Part shown: in pieces, positions 1-8,907 of the stretch
Layout of the letters: every line of letters begins with the position of its first letter
How positions within the stretch are numbered: position 1 is the first letter of the stretch
Origin: an uncultured Verrucomicrobiales bacterium
Lineage (GTDB): Bacteria; Verrucomicrobiota; Verrucomicrobiia; Verrucomicrobiales; Akkermansiaceae
Assembly: GCA_937969495.1 (NCBI GenBank)
Contig: CALBVY010000045.1
Location: 1 to 64,000, forward strand
Direction of reading: 5' to 3'
DNA: 64,000 nt
Made by a program: the position numbers and the translations under genes
Notes under the pieces: generated by a model
What the model was told of the DNA's origin: nothing
What the model saw: the letters and a program-made list of their open reading frames with translations, nothing else
Database searches by the model: none

Positions 1-956
1 TCATTGACGGCAGCAATGAGCAGCTTCGCTTCCGTGGAGGTGATGGTACCGCGTTTTTGGTAATCGCGCACAATGGAGAGTTTTTCGTTTAAGTAAGCCT
101 CACCGTATTTGTGGAGCCAGCTCACCGCAATTCCTTCTCCCACGCCGTATTTGATACACTCTTTAACGCATTGGTTTTCTAGGGCAACTCACAGCTCGTT
201 CTCAGGGATGCCTGGTATGCGCATTTGCACGTTTTTCGGGTTCTCGGTTACGCAGAATTGAATCGCGGTGACCTTGCGACCCATACGCTCTAGCTCGAAT
301 TCGAGGTGGATGTCTGAGTGCTCATTGATTTCCTGCACAGCAGGCTTGATGATCTTGCGGTTCAGCTCGCGGAATGACTCATAGTATTTCATGCCAGCCA
401 CGCCCATGAGTTTTCTAAAAGTCTCGATATCCCAGAAGGGGGTGAGTCAGGGAAAGGTTTTTTGTTTTTTGTAGCGCACGCAGTTCTCATAGAGATTGAG
501 CGAGTATTTGCTGCTGAAGTTTCTCTCTGCCACGAGGCTGATCTGAGCGAATATCTCGGGGTCGTAGAGTTTTTCGCAGAGTTCGTCATCGAATCCATAC
601 TCGAAGGAATCCGTTCACCACTTGATCTTTGGTGATGATAGATAGTTGTGGACTTGCCAGAGAGACTCTCTTCCCTGCTCATCGTGCTCGATCCATTCGA
701 TCTGAGTAACAGCGAGTTGTTTGAGGGCGTTCTTGATCGATTTGCGGTCTCACGAGTCGTAATCGATAAGCTCACAGAGTGCCGAATAGCGCATCTTGTG
801 ACGACGTTTTTTGAGGAGATTTGGATAAGCGTTGAGGAGGAGCGCATTAAACATTTTCCTCTCCAAGAAACTCAAGTTCGCCTCTACATGAACGGTAGCG
901 ATATGCTTCTTCACCATGTGATTCTGCTGAAGCATAGCTGGCACGGATGACTTCAT
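1..956 (-). pseudogene. Iteron-plasmid replication initiator (Rep_3 family), interrupted by four in-frame TGA codons, open at left edge
   Basis: Translating one minus-strand frame from the ATG at 954-956 to the window edge gives about 318 codons of continuous Rep_3-like protein. It has an N-terminal winged helix ('LSFLERKMFNALL'), a middle region ('SSKYSLNLYENCVRY') and a second winged helix ('FRKLMGVAG', 'RKIIKPAVQEINEHSDI'). The family binds iterons and starts plasmid replication. The frame is broken at 750-752, 615-617, 447-449 and 189-191. All four breaks are TGA, and there is no TAA, TAG or frameshift. Conserved Trp positions use TGG, so TGA is not simply Trp. The third TGA sits where relatives often carry Gly, before 'LTPFWDIETFR'. 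The neighbouring element genes have no internal TGA and end in TAA. The simplest reading is a decayed initiator of an integrated plasmid. Recoding is the alternative. The family call is from remembered motifs, not a search. Confidence 0.75.
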
Positions 957-997
957 AACTCTGTGGTTACTACCAATAATGAAGCCATTATATTTTT

Positions 998-1292
998 TAT
1001 TGTGCCCATGTCAAAGATATCGATAGGCACGAATCCAGCGACCTATATTTTTCTATTGTGCCTGTTTACAGTATCTCGAAATGGGGCTTGATGGTGTTAG
1101 CGTGTTTGCATCCGCATGTTTATGGGAAAACAAGAGAGGTATCTCAGCTCATTTACTGAAGACAGGCACAATACCTTTTTCTTCTAACTGTAGAAGGACA
1201 CAATAGAACTGCTAACAGGCACAATACTCACCGTAGAGGGGCACAATACCTACTGTAAAGGGACACGATAGTCACTGAAAACGGGCACAATA
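998..1292. repeat. Iteron array, probable plasmid replication origin
   Basis: The core GGCACAATA or GACACAATA recurs in direct orientation at about 1165, 1197, 1218, 1240, 1262 and 1284. The last five are spaced 21-22 bp apart, two helical turns, and the first stands 32 bp before the second. Two inverted copies (TATTGTGCC) lie at 998-1006 and 1054-1062, next to an AT-rich stretch and the start of the rep gene. Phased repeats beside a Rep_3 initiator are the usual layout of an iteron-controlled origin. The inverted copies near the rep start could serve autorepression. Confidence 0.8.
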
Positions 1293-1500
1293 CATCGATA
1301 ATTTCAGCAAGTAGCTCAGTAAACTAACAGCGGAAAGTATCTAAACCTCTTAAAGAATATAAACAACAGAGAGTGTTGTTTGATATTTGGGGAAAGGGGG
1401 AAGGGGGCATGAAGACACACTTCCCTATCAAATAAGAAGATATGAAAATACTCGACCGTGTCAAAGGTCGCTCGCCATGAGTCATGATGCTGAGTGTATT

Positions 1501-1713
1501 TTACCTTTCTAAATCATCGTCATAGTTCTCTCTAACTTGCTGGGCTTCGTCCTTGGCGCGGTAGAGTGCATCAAAGCTATTTTGTGTCTGCTCTTTGTCT
1601 TGATTCTTGATGTTTTCGAGAAGCTGCTCGACGTGCTTTTCCTGAGCAGGAGCATCGAATCCTCGGACTATATTCGTGAGGTCGTCATCGGTGAAAGTAG
1701 TTTTATCAGGCAT
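1501..1713 (-). CDS. Small acidic protein following the ECF sigma factor, function unknown
   Basis: This 70-residue ORF starts 8 bp after the sigma-factor stop and ends in TAA, so the two are probably co-transcribed. It is highly charged and predicted helical, with no membrane segment or Cys motif. I do not recognise the family. A role as a soluble anti-sigma or accessory factor would fit its position, but that is inferred from context only. About 210 bp separate it from the iteron array. Confidence 0.5.
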   Translation of the reverse strand: MPDKTTFTDDDLTNIVRGFDAPAQEKHVEQLLENIKNQDKEQTQNSFDALYRAKDEAQQVRENYDDDLER

Positions 1714-1721
1714 GGTCGTAG

Positions 1722-2255
1722 TTAGTTCGTGTTTTGTTCAAGGCGTTTACGGCACGCCAATTTAATTCTCTTTAGTTTATCATGTGCAGAAGACTTCGGG
1801 ATTCCTGTGATCTCAGATACCTCCTCCATCGTGTAGCCATAGCGCTCATGCAGCCAAAAAACGCGTTTGCTGTCCTCGTCATACTCATCGGGGTGGAAGA
1901 TCAGCCAGAACCGTTGATACGCCTCTAGCTCATCGTCATAGCTCTCTGCCTCTTGTCTTGTAGGCATCATGATTACTGGTGGCTCTGTAGGCTCTTCTGT
2001 GAAGTCGATATCGACTCGGCATTTAATCTTTCGATAGTAATCGATGAAGACTTGCTTCGCCTTATGGTAGAGTAAATTCTTCTGATCGATTTTATCGGTA
2101 TCAAAGTGCTTGTGAACGGTGCTCCATAAATTCTGGCTGAGGTCTTCAGCGATATGCCAATCATTGCAGAGGCTATAGAGATAATGCAGCATCGCACCGC
2201 TGTGTTCTTGCACGGCCTGGGTGAATAATTGCTCGCGGGAGGATGATTGATTCAT
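1722..2255 (-). CDS. ECF-like RNA polymerase sigma factor
   Basis: The 177-residue protein has a sigma-70 region 2-like N-terminus ('LYSLCNDWHIAEDLSQNLW') and a region 4 helix-turn-helix near the C-terminus ('YGYTMEEVSEITGIPKSSAHDKLKRIK'). This is the usual size and two-domain plan of extracytoplasmic-function sigma factors. The linker is acidic. It lies inside the mobile element, upstream of a 70-codon partner and away from any obvious membrane anti-sigma gene. It may direct transcription of element genes or reprogram the host. Its target promoters cannot be identified from this window. Confidence 0.75.
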   Translation of the reverse strand: MNQSSSREQLFTQAVQEHSGAMLHYLYSLCNDWHIAEDLSQNLWSTVHKHFDTDKIDQKNLLYHKAKQVFIDYYRKIKCRVDIDFTEEPTEPPVIMMPTRQEAESYDDELEAYQRFWLIFHPDEYDEDSKRVFWLHERYGYTMEEVSEITGIPKSSAHDKLKRIKLACRKRLEQNTN

Positions 2256-2425
2256 AGGTGAAGTTTGGTTGATGAAGAGGTGAGTTCACCCTTCATCAAA
2301 TAATACGGGGTGAGATAAACTTCATCCGAGAGAAGTGAGTTTTTTATTTTATCAATCAAAATGCAATAAACTCGGATAGCTCTAGGTGAAATCTCGTAAT
2401 CAACATCAGAAATCATTTGCTGAAA

Positions 2426-2728
2426 ATGGATATGACTACGAAAGAAAAAACCGACAAGTTACCGCCACTTGAAAAAATCACCACGCTCGTGAATGACTTA
2501 GATCAACTGCGTTTTGTGGTTCAAAATCAGGTGAAGCAGAATCAGTCACTTGATGAGCTTATTGATTACTTATATCTGGATGAATTGAGCGACGGTTTTG
2601 GGTTATCAGCTGCACTTATGAGAAAGCGATTATTAGCAGCAGGGGCTAAGATCTTCAAACTTGGGAAGCGATACGCGATTCGCAAAGTGGGGTTTCTGGA
2701 GGTCATCGAAAGGCTTGAGCAAGATTAA
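2426..2728 (+). CDS. Excisionase-like or helix-turn-helix DNA-binding protein of the mobile element
   Basis: The protein is about 100 residues. A polar, coiled-coil-prone N-terminal half is followed by a winged-helix-like C-terminus ('LSAALMRKRLLAAGAKIFKLGKRYAIRK'), as in small excisionase or MerR-like proteins that place a directionality factor beside an integrase. The gene converges on the integrase and their stop codons overlap by two to three bases. The track start at 2417 is a TTG. I prefer the ATG at 2426, and the ATG at 2432 is also possible. The excisionase role is inferred from size and position. A copy-control or repressor role is equally possible. Confidence 0.5.
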   Translation: MDMTTKEKTDKLPPLEKITTLVNDLDQLRFVVQNQVKQNQSLDELIDYLYLDELSDGFGLSAALMRKRLLAAGAKIFKLGKRYAIRKVGFLEVIERLEQD

Positions 2729-3861
2729 CTGGGAGGGAGGATTGCCCAAAATTCAGTAGCTTGTTTGGCTGGTCTCGCATTGCGATAATGCTGTTCGAAT
2801 GTTTGCAGCATCGTGTGTCCCATATTTTCGAGAACTTTTTGTTTCGAGTTTTCGCCAAGAGATCGCATGTGAGCCTCCAGATTAGAGCCATAGGTGTGAC
2901 GTGTGATGTCACGAGCCCAAGAGATAGTTTCAGGCACTACTTTAGCTTTTCGGTTTTTATGATTAGGTAGCTGTATTTTCCCAGACCTATCCTTGAATGG
3001 TAATAGCCATGCCATGAGCGTATCGCTGAGATCGACGAAGCGTTTGGTGTCAGTTTTGTTTCCAAACCCGACGCGAATCCATTTATCTTGAAAATTAATA
3101 TCGTCCCATTTGAGCCTACCCAACTCGGACTCAGGTCGAAGACCGGCAAATATGGCAATGGCAAACCAGGGAACTAATTCGAAATCTTTCTGCCATACAT
3201 TTTCAAGCAAGAGCTTTACCTCGGCATTGGAGAAAACTGAGACGGGCTTCTTTTTGATTTTCGCTGTGGGAATCGATTTGATCGGGTTCACGGAAAAGGC
3301 GTCAACCGCCTTAGGCATCGTATAGAGTGCTACGAGGAAAGATCGTAGATGATTGTAGGATCTGGCTGAATAAGCTCCTTTCTCTCGCCAAGCTGGTAGC
3401 CACTCCTGCCAGTAGTGAGAATCAAGCTTGTTGATAATCTCCTCGCCGATTGGTAAGAGGTGTTTTTTGACCCATTTATAGGTGTCTAGGTAGCCATCTG
3501 ACCATTCTCCACCTCGTGTTGCCTTATATTGCTCTAAGAGGTCTATGAGCGTTATAGAGCTGCTTCTGCGCTCAAGCTCCCTGATCCAGTCAGCGCATGC
3601 ATCAGCGAGCCCCTGATATCCGTAGAGCTGAAATGCGTCATCATAGTATTGAGCTTGATTGAGTAGGGCTTCGTCAAATTTGACAGGGTTTTTTGAATCA
3701 AGACTCTGTGATAGATTATTGCGATAATCCTGAGCCGCGGCTTTGGTCTGAAAGAGTTTCCGCTGCCGTTTTCCGTTGAGTGACAATTTTGCACTGACAT
3801 TGACGACCCATTTACGGGTCTGTTTATCGCGTGTAATCTGCAATTCTCCTTTCTTAGGCAT
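2725..3861 (-). CDS. Tyrosine recombinase / phage-type integrase
   Basis: The 378-residue protein has an N-terminal arm-binding-like region, a core-binding SAM-like region around residues 100-190 and a C-terminal catalytic domain. Visible catalytic motifs are the first Arg in 'AGLRPESELGRLKW', the 'DITRHTYGS' box with the second Arg, 'MGHTMLQTFEQHYRNA' with the late His, and the nucleophilic Tyr. The His three residues before the second Arg is replaced by Asp, which I believe is tolerated in related integrases. The start codon faces the 3' end of tRNA-Asn about 175 bp away, the classic position for an element integrated at a tRNA gene. It would catalyse integration and excision of the element to its left. 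Confidence 0.88.
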   Translation of the reverse strand: MPKKGELQITRDKQTRKWVVNVSAKLSLNGKRQRKLFQTKAAAQDYRNNLSQSLDSKNPVKFDEALLNQAQYYDDAFQLYGYQGLADACADWIRELERRSSSITLIDLLEQYKATRGGEWSDGYLDTYKWVKKHLLPIGEEIINKLDSHYWQEWLPAWREKGAYSARSYNHLRSFLVALYTMPKAVDAFSVNPIKSIPTAKIKKKPVSVFSNAEVKLLLENVWQKDFELVPWFAIAIFAGLRPESELGRLKWDDINFQDKWIRVGFGNKTDTKRFVDLSDTLMAWLLPFKDRSGKIQLPNHKNRKAKVVPETISWARDITRHTYGSNLEAHMRSLGENSKQKVLENMGHTMLQTFEQHYRNARPAKQATEFWAILPPS

Positions 3862-3875
3862 GACCTAAAAAAGCA

Positions 3876-3931
3876 CTATTGGTATAGTTTGACCAGTCCT
3901 ATTGGTAATCTATTGGTCATCTATTGGTAAT
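3876..3931. repeat. Phased 11-bp direct repeats between integrase gene and tRNA-Asn, candidate arm-type sites
   Basis: The motif CTATTGGTAAT (third copy CTATTGGTCAT) occurs three times head to tail at 3899, 3910 and 3921, one copy per helical turn. A fourth partial copy (CTATTGGTA) lies 23 bp earlier at 3876. The array sits just upstream of the integrase start and on the tRNA side. Integrase or Xis arm-type sites of tyrosine-recombinase elements look like this, but a repressor operator for int is equally possible. Confidence 0.55.
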
Positions 3932-3997
3932 AAAAAAATAACGATGTTAGAATTTTTTCGGTGACTCAAATCTCTAAAACCCTTGCAGTATCAACAA

Positions 3998-4022
3998 AAA
4001 AGCACACCCGAAGGTGTGCTTT
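3998..4022 (-). terminator. Rho-independent terminator after tRNA-Asn
   Basis: Read on the minus strand, AAAGCACACC pairs with GGTGTGCTTT around a TTCG tetraloop and is followed by a run of T. It lies 15 bp past the tRNA 3' end and would separate tRNA transcription from the integrase gene. Confidence 0.8.
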
Positions 4023-4036
4023 AATTGAATTGAAAG

Positions 4037-4111
4037 TGGCTCCTGCACTTGGGATCGAACCAAGGACCTAGTGATTAACAGTCACCCGCTCTACCGCTGA
4101 GCTATGCAGGA
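4037..4111 (-). tRNA. tRNA-Asn (anticodon GTT), CCA encoded
   Basis: The minus strand folds as a normal cloverleaf. The acceptor TCCTGCA pairs with TGCAGGA, the D-arm is AGCTC...GAGC, the anticodon loop contains CTGTTAA (GTT), the T-loop is GGTTCGATCCC, the discriminator is G and CCA is encoded. The mobile element abuts its 3' end, so this gene is the likely integration target. The gene itself appears intact. Confidence 0.95.
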
Positions 4112-4240
4112 TTTGATTTCCATTGTGTCTCAGTCCAGTGGGCTGGGACGGGCGGGAAAATGCCAGATTTCCGAACCTTTGCAAGAAGTTTTCGTAGGAA
4201 AAATATCATTTTTTGATTCTGCTGATGAAGATATAAAAAA

Positions 4241-4264
4241 ACGGCGACACCTTAGTGCCGCCGT
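4241..4264 (-). terminator. Rho-independent terminator after secDF
   Basis: On the minus strand ACGGCGGCAC pairs with GTGTCGCCGT (one G-U pair) around a TAAG loop, followed by a T-rich tract at 4234-4240. It begins about 33 bp past the secDF stop and closes the dnaX-to-secDF direction of transcription. Confidence 0.8.
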
Positions 4265-4296
4265 AAAAACAATGAAATCTCAGATCTGTGCTCTGT

Positions 4297-6729
4297 CTAT
4301 GATTTAGCGGGGTTTACCTCTGCTTCAAGATTGGCATCAAGAAGCTCGCGGCGAAGGTTAACGCCACGCACTTTACTCCAGAGGTAGACGATCGGAGAAG
4401 CGATAAAGATGGAGGAGTAAGTTCCCACGATGACACCGAGCATGATGGTGAAGGAGAAGGCGCTGAGTGCCGCACCACCAAAGACAAAGAGCACGAGGAC
4501 GGCCACAAATGTTGTGAGCGAGGTCAGCACCGTTCTGGAGAGTGTCGAGTTAATCGCTTGGTTCATGACGTCTTTGACATCACCGCGTTTGGTCTTAAGG
4601 TCCTCACGAATACGGTCGAAGACCACAATGGTATCATTGATGGAATAACCTGCTAGGGTGAGGAAGGCACCTACGTGGATTAAGGTAAGCTGCTGGCCAC
4701 TTAGAATGACAATACCGAGAACAATGAGGATATCATGGAAAAGAGCAGCAAAGGCGCCCAGTGCAAATGAAAACTCAAAGCGGATGGTGATGTAGATCAT
4801 GATGCCAAAAAGGCCAATCAACAATGCCCATACCGCGGTGGTAAGAAATTCTTTACCTAGGCTAGCACTGATGGTTTCCCTTGATGGGGGATTTTTTTCA
4901 AGAATGTCATACTTGGCTAACATAGCCTCTTGGATGGTAGGCACATCGTTTTCAGCACAACGGATGGTGAGGAGCTCATCTCCACCAGTGGTTGTTTCTT
5001 CTTGTGAGGTTGCTGGCTTGCTCAACGAGAGGTTATTGACGAGTTCTTGGACTTCAGGTTGTGCGATATGTTGGTCTGGTAAGAGCTGATAGGAAAGCTG
5101 AGCACCACCGGTGAAATCAATTCCTAGAGCGTTCTCTTGTTTGACCATGATGGTGGAAATACCGGCAAGAAGAAGGATGATGGAGATGGTGAAGGCAAGT
5201 TTGCGAAGGCCAAGAAAATCAAAAGCTTTTTTAGGAATGAGGCTCATGAAGCTGAGCTTTTTGATAAGGCCTTTGTCAGATCCCCACCAGAACAGAATAC
5301 GGGTGCAGAGCAATGCCGCAATCAGTGTGCCGAGGATACCGATGGTGAGGGTGACGGCAAAGCCTTTGACCGTTCCACTGGCACGCCAGAAGAGGATAAG
5401 TGCTGTGATCAGGGTGGTGATGTTAGCATCAAAAATAGCTGAAAAAGCCTTGTCATAGGCTGCGGCAATGGCGGCTTTGACAGATTTACCTTTGGCGAGT
5501 TCTTCGCGTAAGCGCTCGTAGATTAGCACGTTGGCATCCACGGCTACACCAATGGTGAGGATGATACCTGCGATGCCTGGTAGCGTGAAGGTAAAGCCAA
5601 ACATGGCCATGGCTCCAAAGATGATGAGAATATTGAGCGCGAGACCAAAAAGAGCGATGATGCCTGCAAAGCGGTAGTAAAGTAGGACAAAGATCAGGGT
5701 AAGGCCCAGACCTGCCATACCCGCGGTGAGGCCTTGTTTGACTGTTTCCTTACCGAGTGTGGCTGAAACAGAGCGCTCTTCGTCCACGATGAGCTCATTC
5801 TTCAGCGGGTTCATGAGAGCAGAAGCGAGTGCCTTTGCTTCATTGGCATTTGGCATACCAGAAATTTGGAATTTTTTACTCAGAACAGCTTGGACAACGG
5901 GAGCACTGAGGACTTCACCATCGAGCACGATTGCTAGGCGGTCACGCTCGAGAGTCATCTTGCTGGTGGTGTCAAACATGACCTTTGCGCCATCGTTATT
6001 AAGGGTTACGGAGAGTTCCCCCTCATATGGCCCATAAAGTTCTTGGGCTTGGGTGACGTAAGAGCCATCAAGAGCGGCACGGCGGCTGATGAGGATGTTT
6101 TCTGAGGTGGCCTTGCCGTCTTCATCAGTATCACGGTAAACTTTAAGCTCGTAGCCTGGCACGATTTCATTGTCAGGGTCTGCCGCCACGCGATCGGCTA
6201 AAATGCGACTTTCTGGATGCACAGTTTTTAGCTCAAGTAGTGCAATCTGCTGCAAAGTGTCTTTGACGGCTGATGCCTCATCGGGGTCAATGCCGGGCAT
6301 CTGAATGAGGATGCGGTCTTCTCCTTGGGCAACGATCAGTAGGTCACTGGTGCCAAAGGCATTGAGGCGCTTTTCAATGGTGAGAATGGCTTGCTTCACT
6401 GCATTGGCAGTTACAGGAACAGGCTCGCCGTCATCACCAATGCTGGGTTGCACACGGAGGGTAAAGGAGGAACCACCAATGAGGTCAATACCGCCTTTGA
6501 GGTTGGTTGATTCTGAGAGTGTGGCTTTACCTGTTAAGACATCGCCCCACTTTTCCTTGGGGACGATAGACATCAAGCTGAAGACGGCAATGAGAGCTAC
6601 GATGATCGTGCCGATATTGCGTTTTTTACGCTCGAAGTCTGTGGCGAAGTACCAGAAAAAGAGCGCGAGTAAGCCGAGGCCGGAGAGAAAGACCAGAAGG
6701 CGGTCGTCACTGAAGAGAGAAGCAAGCAT
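4297..6729 (-). CDS. secDF: Protein translocase subunit SecDF (fused SecD-SecF)
   Basis: At 810 residues this is a single-chain SecDF, in which the proton-driven accessory subunits of the Sec translocon are fused. The N-terminal half is SecD: a first membrane helix, a large periplasmic P1 region ('LNAFGTSDLLIVAQGEDRIL', 'LLELKTVHPESR') and a five-helix bundle with 'ITIGVAVDANVLIYERLREE'. The C-terminal half is SecF, with 'ALGIDFTGGAQLSYQL' and 'GYSINDTIVVFDRIRED'. Fusion is known in Bacillus, Bacteroidota and Verrucomicrobiota. The gene lies 269 bp downstream of yajC, whose product binds SecDF. The two are in the same direction but separated by a small hairpin. The start is the only good ATG before the first membrane segment. 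Confidence 0.96.
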   Translation of the reverse strand: MLASLFSDDRLLVFLSGLGLLALFFWYFATDFERKKRNIGTIIVALIAVFSLMSIVPKEKWGDVLTGKATLSESTNLKGGIDLIGGSSFTLRVQPSIGDDGEPVPVTANAVKQAILTIEKRLNAFGTSDLLIVAQGEDRILIQMPGIDPDEASAVKDTLQQIALLELKTVHPESRILADRVAADPDNEIVPGYELKVYRDTDEDGKATSENILISRRAALDGSYVTQAQELYGPYEGELSVTLNNDGAKVMFDTTSKMTLERDRLAIVLDGEVLSAPVVQAVLSKKFQISGMPNANEAKALASALMNPLKNELIVDEERSVSATLGKETVKQGLTAGMAGLGLTLIFVLLYYRFAGIIALFGLALNILIIFGAMAMFGFTFTLPGIAGIILTIGVAVDANVLIYERLREELAKGKSVKAAIAAAYDKAFSAIFDANITTLITALILFWRASGTVKGFAVTLTIGILGTLIAALLCTRILFWWGSDKGLIKKLSFMSLIPKKAFDFLGLRKLAFTISIILLLAGISTIMVKQENALGIDFTGGAQLSYQLLPDQHIAQPEVQELVNNLSLSKPATSQEETTTGGDELLTIRCAENDVPTIQEAMLAKYDILEKNPPSRETISASLGKEFLTTAVWALLIGLFGIMIYITIRFEFSFALGAFAALFHDILIVLGIVILSGQQLTLIHVGAFLTLAGYSINDTIVVFDRIREDLKTKRGDVKDVMNQAINSTLSRTVLTSLTTFVAVLVLFVFGGAALSAFSFTIMLGVIVGTYSSIFIASPIVYLWSKVRGVNLRRELLDANLEAEVNPAKS

Positions 6730-6769
6730 GAGTGTTGTTGTTCGTTATCTGTAAATGGAAAAAGTATCA

Positions 6770-6792
6770 GTCTGAGTTAAAGCTACTCAGAC
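6770..6792 (-). other. Hairpin in the yajC-secDF intergenic region
   Basis: GTCTGAGT and ACTCAGAC form a perfect 8-bp stem around a 7-base loop, 41 bp before the secDF start. On the minus strand a short T-rich stretch follows, so it may be a weak terminator of the yajC transcript or a leader structure of secDF. Nothing else recognisable is present in the 269-bp gap. Confidence 0.35.
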
Positions 6793-6998
6793 GAAGAATG
6801 CATGTAGTCGCAGAAAGCCTATTTGGCAAGTGAGGATGAAGAGTTTGCCGTTGGTGGGCTATCTACGTTTTTTAAAGGTAGGATGAAAGTAGGAAGTAGG
6901 AGTGTGGCTTACTTGGGTTCTTAAATTTTGTTTATCCTATCTAGAATCAAGCGCAGACCGTTGGTATACGCTATAAAGAAGGCTTATTTCTCCTTTTC

Positions 6999-7307
6999 CT
7001 ACTCATCTTCAGCCTTGGCTGTGAGGACGGTGGCGATGGCGGTTTTGTCGTATTTTACAAAAATACCTTCGGAGAGCTTGAGGCTGACGGTTTTTTCACT
7101 GACGGCATTTACGGACGCGTGCATGCCGCCTATGGTGATGACTTTATCGCCTTTTTTCAGTGCTGCCTGTTTGGCTGCGAGAGCTTTGCGCTGCTTCTGC
7201 TGTGGGCGAATGAGTATGACCCAGAAGATGACAAACATGAGAACCATCATGATGATGGGCTGGAGATTACCAAGATTGGCGACAAAGAGGTGAGGTGCGT
7301 TTTGCAT
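6999..7307 (-). CDS. yajC: Preprotein translocase subunit YajC
   Basis: The 102-residue protein has one N-terminal membrane helix ('IIMMVLMFVIFWVILIRPQQKQRKAL') followed directly by the diagnostic RPQQKQRK segment. A small cytoplasmic domain follows, with 'LKKGDKVITIGGMHASV'. YajC associates with SecDF at the inner membrane. It starts 3 bp after the tgt stop, so tgt and yajC are translationally close, the standard tgt-yajC-secD order. Confidence 0.95.
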   Translation of the reverse strand: MQNAPHLFVANLGNLQPIIMMVLMFVIFWVILIRPQQKQRKALAAKQAALKKGDKVITIGGMHASVNAVSEKTVSLKLSEGIFVKYDKTAIATVLTAKAEDE

Positions 7308-7309
7308 AA

Positions 7310-8488
<1,179 letters not shown>

Positions 8489-8575
8489 CTAAGGAGTCAG
8501 AAAGGCACCAGGCAGCAAGCATCAGCATGCGGGAGTCAATGGCGCATGCGGGAGGGTGATGCTATCAGTGCTGAC

Positions 8576-8881
8576 TTACATACCAGGTAGGCCCATGCCT
8601 CCTGTGAGCTTGGACATTTCCTTGGCGGCCATTTCTTTTCCTTTGGTGGCAGCTTCTTGCACGCCTGAGAGGATGAGTTGCTCTAGGAACTCGACGTCAG
8701 AGGGATCGACTACAGAAGGGTCAATAGCAATAGACTGGATATCACCTGCGCCTGTGGCTACGACAGTGACTTTCCCTCCGCCGACGCTGGCTTCTACGGT
8801 TTTTGCGGCGAGTTCTTCTTGTGTTTTTTGCATGCCCGCTTGCATTTCTTGGGCTTGCTTCATGAGTTTTTGAATGTCCAT
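8576..8881 (-). CDS. YbaB/EbfC family nucleoid-associated protein
   Basis: This 101-residue protein has the family hallmarks: an N-terminal helix rich in Met, Gln and Lys ('MKQAQEMQAGMQKTQEELA'), the central 'VEASVGGGKVTVVATGAGDIQSI' and the C-terminal 'AATKGKEMAAKEMSKLTGG'. Members form dimers that bind DNA and are very often encoded next to dnaX, as here (26 bp after it). The exact role, nucleoid structure or recombination support, is unsettled in the family. Confidence 0.93.
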   Translation of the reverse strand: MDIQKLMKQAQEMQAGMQKTQEELAAKTVEASVGGGKVTVVATGAGDIQSIAIDPSVVDPSDVEFLEQLILSGVQEAATKGKEMAAKEMSKLTGGMGLPGM

Positions 8882-8907
8882 AATAAGTAGTTGTTGTGAT
8901 GTGATGG

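Noticed and set aside
648-950. Plus-strand ORF of 100 residues
   Set aside because: It is the antisense shadow of the Rep_3 frame and shows no motif of its own.
1-956. Genome-wide recoding of UGA as Trp or Gly
   Set aside because: Host genes such as ispE and the ribbon-helix-helix gene end in TGA at family-typical lengths, and other genes of the element lack internal TGA. Any recoding would have to be confined to rep.
1160-1292. CRISPR array
   Set aside because: Repeats are about 9 bp cores at 22-bp pitch with short partly conserved spacers. This fits iterons, and no cas genes are near.
5726-6754. Long plus-strand ORFs opposite secDF
   Set aside because: These are mirror frames of a clear SecDF coding sequence with no recognisable motifs.
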